Shown one piece after another: positions 59,579 to 64,000 of a DNA stretch of 64,000 bases; the first letter of the stretch is position 1; the number at the start of each line of letters is the position of its first letter. The stretch is from Druceiella hillmani. Taxonomy: Eukaryota; Arthropoda; Insecta; Lepidoptera; Hepialidae. A program made the position numbers and the translations under genes. The DNA lies in assembly GCA_039881145.1 (NCBI GenBank), contig JAYKKI010000016.1, positions 10,131,001 through 10,195,000 on the forward strand, read 5' to 3'. The notes beneath the pieces were generated by a model. That model had not been told where the DNA came from and did not search any database. It saw only the letters and a list, made by a program, of their open reading frames with translations.

Positions 59579-59752
59579 GTAAGTTTGAAAATAATACGTA
59601 CGTCGAATTTCCTAACTCACTGCATTGACTTATATTTCTTCCTACTGCAACCAAAAATTACCAACTAAAGACGGCGCTAAATGGCGATATTAGTACCGTA
59701 TCCTTTGAGTTGACGTTTTGATTTAATGACAACATAAAAGTTTAGAAAGTCA

Positions 59753-59833
59753 ATGGCGCAACAACAAAGCACTGGATTCCGAAGTCAAAATTCTGGTATT
59801 GGAATAAATCTTATTTTTATTTTCTTTTTATAG
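59753..59833 (+). CDS. Possible short ORF or first exon
   Basis: ATG at 59753 in a reasonable context (GTCAATGGC) opens MAQQQSTGFRSQNSGIG, then turns hydrophobic and stops at TAG. Upstream, 59670-59750 is a little GC-richer and contains GGCGCTAAATGGCG. A donor-like TCTG|GTATTG could end the exon after SQNSG. Gln/Ser-rich starts are common in insect proteins, but support is thin. Confidence 0.2.
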   Translation: MAQQQSTGFRSQNSGIGINLIFIFFL

Positions 59834-59839
59834 ACTGAA

Positions 59840-60175
59840 AGAAAATATATATAAGTAAAATACAGCAAACGCTATTCAGGCCCATAATTGCTTTCAATGG
59901 ACTTCGTCTTTTCCTTTTCATACCATTTCTTTTATACTACGCTAAGACAAATTGTTACGAATTGAGTTGCGTTACGAATTAAAATTACTGTTCGTTTTCA
60001 TGACACCAAGTGTCGCAAAAAAGGTAAGTATTTTAACCGTTTTAAAAAATATATTATTAGAAAGCGTTATTTTTGGTCTTTTATTCAACTTTTTTCACTA
60101 TGTTACCTTTTTGGTATTTCTTAACCAATATAAATTGTCTATTTTTTATTTGATTAGTTTAGCCTCAATATACTA
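59840..60175. other. No gene recognised
   Basis: The 74-codon frame at 59952-60176 is hydrophobic and AT-driven; no motif. Confidence 0.45.
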
Positions 60176-60179
60176 ATTT

Positions 60180-60755
60180 AAAAATAGTAGAACCTCAAAT
60201 CTTACGGTTTAGGCTGGCAGTGCCTCTGCAAATTAAGAACCAAGGAGTTACAACCCAGGGTTGACTCTGGGTAGTAATGAGATTCTAGAAACTCTGATAT
60301 TTAACTCTAAGTTGTAACTATTCAGACTTGAAGCTGTGGGTTATTGTATTCTTAAACCTTGATATTTGGATATCAACTGTTTCTCAATTAGTATTATAGA
60401 TTTCAAGTAGAGACTCTGCCATTGAATTCCTGGTTTCAAGTTTGCATTCTTGACGGTCTTTGCGAGTCCTGCCTGTTTAAATCTTGAAATATAAAGATCT
60501 GATGGTTTTATATTAGTATTATGGGTCTTGAGCAGAGACTCTGCTATTGAATTCTAGGTTCCAACTTCTCAATACTGTTGCTTCAGTGGTACTACCTGTC
60601 TGAATCGTGAGAATTGAGAATGTACTATGATTCTGTATTATTATGTGTCTCAAGCAGGGCTAGTCTGCTGAATTCTGGGTTCTAACTTCTCAGTTTCAAC
60701 ACTGTGGGGATAGTGTCTACTTAAATCGTGAGAGTTGAGGATTAGTTATTTTAAA
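60180..60755. repeat. Degenerate tandem satellite, unit about 120-125 bp, at least four units
   Basis: Units align at about 60271, 60391, 60516 and 60637. Shared words are GTATTAT, TTC/CTTGAGCAGAGACTCTG, TTGAATTCTGGTT, CAACTTCTCA and AAATCGTGA/AATCTTGAA. A partial unit may precede at 60180. Units differ by roughly a quarter to a third of positions by eye, so the array is old. It is less AT-rich than its flanks. Confidence 0.75.
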
Positions 60756-60795
60756 TTATTACTTTTGTTCTCAAATTAAAACTACAATATTGAAC

Positions 60796-60820
60796 TCTGT
60801 CTGTCTGTCTGTCTGTGTGT
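60796..60820. repeat. (CTGT)n microsatellite
   Basis: Five or so CTGT units ending in GTGTGT, just past the satellite. Confidence 0.9.
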
Positions 60821-61023
60821 TCTTATTCGGTGGTTATTTAAACTCATAGAGAAGTAATAAATTGATTCTAATAAAATCAAATCTATTTTAATGAATGTAA
60901 TTCTACCTTTAACTGGTTTTCATGACTGTAAAGACCTTTATATCTATTATTACATTTAATAGTTTCTAATAAAATTTCAACAGAAGTACTAATAAAAAAA
61001 TGAAACAAAATTATTTTATAGTT

Positions 61024-61321
61024 TTCAAATATTTAATATATTTGGCGTTAATTTTGTAGAAATTCATTATTCACAATTAAATGAAACTACGTGATGTAGT
61101 ATTATTTCTACTTTCTTTAATTTCTTTACCACGACCTAGGTTTCGTTGTATTACAACATCTTCAGGTGGAATATTAGCAAAGATTCTATCTTTGCTAATA
61201 TCCCACCTATCTTTCCTAATATTCCACCTGAAGATGTTGTAATACAACGAAACCTAAGTCGTGGTAAAGAAATTAAAGAAAGTAGAAATAATACTACATC
61301 ACGTAGTTTCATTTAATTGTG
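61024..61321 (+). mobile_element. Hammerhead-bearing foldback element, copy H3
   Basis: Same order as H1: tail (with TATTTGGCGTTAATTTTG), then inverted repeat from CACAATTAAATG at 61072 to ATTTAATTGTG at 61321. Exact 12-base direct repeats TATTTTATAGTT flank it at 61012-61023 and 61322-61333. The tail begins about 10 bases further out than in H1. The apex carries an extra copy of CTTTGCTAATAT...CCACCT. The left arm read on minus keeps CTGAAGA, hairpin, GAAACCTAGGTCGTGG intact; the right arm has the same core with CCTAAGTC. It is the best candidate for an active ribozyme. Confidence 0.8.
61206..61275 (+). ncRNA. Hammerhead-ribozyme-like motif, type I arrangement (copy H3, right arm)
   Basis: Read in order: stem I half CCAC, CUGAAGA (core CUGANGA), a U, stem II GUUGU-AAU-ACAAC, GAAA, stem III half ACC with its partner close by, GUC as the cleavage triplet, then GUGG closing stem I against CCAC. 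Stem III is short and self-complementary (CCUAGG in consensus, CCUAAG here), a form known from Penelope-like elements that may cleave as a dimer. The extra U between the core and stem II is non-standard. Activity is inferred, not shown. Confidence 0.55.
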
Positions 61322-61339
61322 TATTTTATAGTTATTAAC

Positions 61340-62265
61340 GACATAATGAGGAGCAAACTAAAAGAATAATGTCAAAATGGGAGTTTTAATTTTTGTTTAT
61401 TTTGGATGGAATATAAGAATCTCAAATAAAGTTTTGATTGTTGACGTTTTGGGGTCAAATTAAGATATAAATTTATTCTAGTTAAAAGTGAAATTAGGAG
61501 TAAATAATGTTGTAATTATATCTGCGAAAGATTATGATATCATTATATTTGACGTAAATACTTTTTTATTAATTACCTGTCTCAATAATTAGACAAAACA
61601 AACATACAGTTTTACATGTGTGCAAAAAATGCAGCAAAGTTACCTTTTCATTTCCTGCATGCCCGAGTTAGCGCATTCGTGGTGAAATAACTACTCTGGA
61701 AAACTAATTGGTAAGAAATATGAGTTATTTTGAAAAGCGTTAGATAATTTCTCTAAATTCATATTATTAAAATTTCCTTTTGGAATATGAATGAAATTTT
61801 TAAATATGTAATTTAGTACAAGCCTGTTAAAAAAATTCAATATTCCAATTTTTTTTAATGTTTCTCGACATTTCCTTGTTACGTTCCAAAGTAAAAGAAC
61901 GATAATCAAAGTTACCACAAATTACTGAGAAACTTTGATGAATTCATTCATAACTTACACCCGACTTTTCGTACGGTCTACCTTCACAAAATATATGGCA
62001 CAATACCACTATAAAACACAATTCCCCAATAAAAGTTGCAATTGAGAAATAGCCTTTGTATTTGTAAATAAATGTATGCACAAGAAAAATTATCAGTGCT
62101 TGTTTAATTGTCAAATCATTCTCAATAATTGTTACGTCCTCTGCATGCATATTTTTTCTAACACACTTTTACCTTTCTACTCTCCTTTGATATTTATAAG
62201 TATTCTGTTAATTTCTTAGAGGATATATATTGTTATAAATTATTATTTTATCGTTATAATAATCT
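61340..62265. other. No gene recognised
   Basis: Two minus-strand frames (61691-61918, 61944-62150) adjoin each other but show no motif and no splice logic. Confidence 0.45.
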
Positions 62266-62267
62266 AT

Positions 62268-62269
<2 letters not shown>

Positions 62270-62306
<37 letters not shown>

Positions 62307-62312
62307 GTATAT
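62270..62312. repeat. (TA)n microsatellite
   Basis: About 40 bases of TA with GTATATGTATATA at one edge. Confidence 0.95.
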
Positions 62313-62314
62313 AT

Positions 62315-64000
62315 AAATAGGAACATGGTTATAATCTAGAATGTAAGGATTCAGAGTGAGGAGTAATATAAATATCAACAATTTTATTTCCAATTTTGTT
62401 ACAAAATAAAAATAACTAAATTTTTTCCTCTAATGTGTACAAACCGTTCTATCAATTTCAATTATTTCCGATTTTTTGGCTGGCAAACTTCGGAGATAAA
62501 GCGGATAAGTCTAACATTTTTGACCATAAATTAATTAAATACTATGCAACTTCGAATTAAGAGAAAACTCCTTTAGGATTACGTAAAAAAGTAATTTGTT
62601 TAAATTTTAAAATTCATTTCACCACTTCGGAATCCCAGAATATTTATTAAGAGTCACAATGCCATTTTTAACTTTTTCTACGCGAGCAAAGCGCTAGTCA
62701 AATATAATTACAGATAAGTATTAAAATTTTCTTTAACAACAAGTGTATTAACGTCTGAAATATGTTTTGATTACGTTATATTGTGCTTTATTATATTATG
62801 CTTCACTATAAAAACATACTCTGTTATATGTTTTATATTCACATCTCATGTTATCTTTCTTTTATTTATTTAATCTCATTTATCACTAAGGAGAAATAAA
62901 TAGCAATAACATAGCGCCATATTGCACATTGACGACGATATGGCACCAAGTCTCCCCGTTTATGTGGAACCGGTATGAAAGATGACTCACCTTTTCACTT
63001 CCTTTTAGTTACATAGAATAAGTTGATGATTATATCGCAATCTTTTACAGAACATAAAATAAGATTTTTAGCTAGAAATAATTATTTGCACGTCTTTAAT
63101 TAAAACTCATTTCGTCTTAATTAGGCCCCGATAAGTTACGAATTATAACTTTGTTTCTGACTTAAACATTTTTTACTTTGTATTTTTTGCCGTATTGTAA
63201 ACTGCTACAAATTATTTGCATTTTCATGTGATAATAGTTTACTTACTTCTACCTAATTCTTCTATCTATATTGATAATAAAATATAAACGATTAAATTCA
63301 AAGCTTCCTAAAAACCCATAAAAATTCCTTGAGACTACATTTGGCAGTGTGTAAAAACAAATTCTAAGATGAAACCTTAATTTATTTTAACACTTTAGAA
63401 ATAATACTATTTTAAAAACGCGAAGTGTGCTTAACAGACAAAAAGCAAGTATTGTTTATCTCGGAATCATTCAAAGAAAGGAAAATTAATTTCCTAAAAA
63501 TATGTATTTGTATCTGCGAGCTTTATTATTTTGTTTCATTTAATTTGAGATATTTATGAATTTAGAGAAATATTTATTTTGACATAAATAATTTAACTAT
63601 ACGCTTATTTTTACGCTAATAAATGAATTTTAATTTGGAGGATAAATATAAATTTAAAAATTTTCCATTTGCTAAAAACTTGCTGTTATTTTAGAGACAC
63701 TTGAATAAAGTTTCAAAAATACGAAAATTATATTTACAGCAGAAATGTAGTAAAATACTAAATCTATACTTCATGTCGCCGTTGCTTACGCACTTGCAAA
63801 TAACATACTTCTATCTGATCTATTTTAAAGCTATAAAATTTATATTTTGGTTTTCTTAATAATAAGGAAATTTTGTTTTAATGTTTAAATTTACTCAATA
63901 TTTTAATTGTTTGCACTTACACTGACATATTCGTAAATTTTACTTTCTTTTAATATTTATTCGACATTCAAATGTATAAAACAGAAATAATCGTAATTAT
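62315..64000. other. No gene recognised
   Basis: AT-rich to the end of the window; no repeat, frame or transposon signature seen. Confidence 0.5.

Noticed and set aside
1..64000. CRISPR arrays, rRNA genes, telomeric repeats, bacterial operons
   Set aside because: None seen: no regularly spaced direct repeats, no rRNA landmarks, no TTAGG arrays, no ribosome-binding-site-led gene runs.

Overview
This window looks like AT-rich, gene-poor nuclear DNA of an arthropod, most likely an insect. The reasons are the absence of any long continuous gene, many long (TA)n microsatellites, decayed copies of eukaryotic transposons (piggyBac, pogo/Tigger, LINE, tRNA-derived SINE, Penelope-like remnants), and short exon-like stretches that are open only between splice-like signals. 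Nothing bacterial, organellar or rRNA-like was seen. The species cannot be fixed from the sequence. One dispersed repeat (GGGTTCCGTA ... TACGGAACCC with a CTGTCTGT run) resembles a repeat I know from lepidopteran and other insect genomes.

Region by region. 0-16 kb: a dispersed-repeat copy (702-1153), then three plus-strand exon-like segments (about 3184-3328, 12349-12484, 15522-15647). Their reading phases agree, and the last ends in a stop followed by AATAAA, so they may be the 3' part of one gene with long introns. The introns hold TA microsatellites, a 150-bp tandem duplication (6142-6430), two foldback elements (8168-8427, 11380-11645) and a 248-bp tandem duplication (14270-14760). 17-34 kb: a transposon graveyard with a tRNA-type SINE (17371-17577) and a truncated second copy (33598-33712), a minus-strand pogo/Tigger transposase pseudogene (22280-23345), an internally deleted piggyBac still bounded by TTAA (27106-28318), and the 3' end of a LINE (29043-29495). 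34-48 kb: simple sequence, a LINE 3' remnant (39898-40044), a striking purine block facing a 465-bp pyrimidine block (41302-42114), a GC-richer island that may be a gene start or processed pseudogene (46685-47215), and a possible miniature element with internal tandem repeats (47983-48541). 50-64 kb: exon-like pieces (50442-50536, 56727-56917, 59499-59578), a block of decayed unrecognised minus-strand coding sequence (52440-54850), two more copies of the foldback family (54962-55088, 61024-61321) and a degenerate satellite of about 122-bp units (60180-60755).

The most interesting system is the foldback family. Four copies share a long inverted repeat whose arms carry a hammerhead-ribozyme-like core (CUGANGA, a short stem, GAAAC, CUAGGUC). 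Three copies are flanked by 12-13 bp direct repeats; one end is fixed, the other varies, and one copy is truncated. Hammerhead motifs are known from Penelope-like retroelements, so this is probably a small non-autonomous retroelement of that kind. Exon calls here rest on reading frames, splice-like signals and phase only and are tentative.
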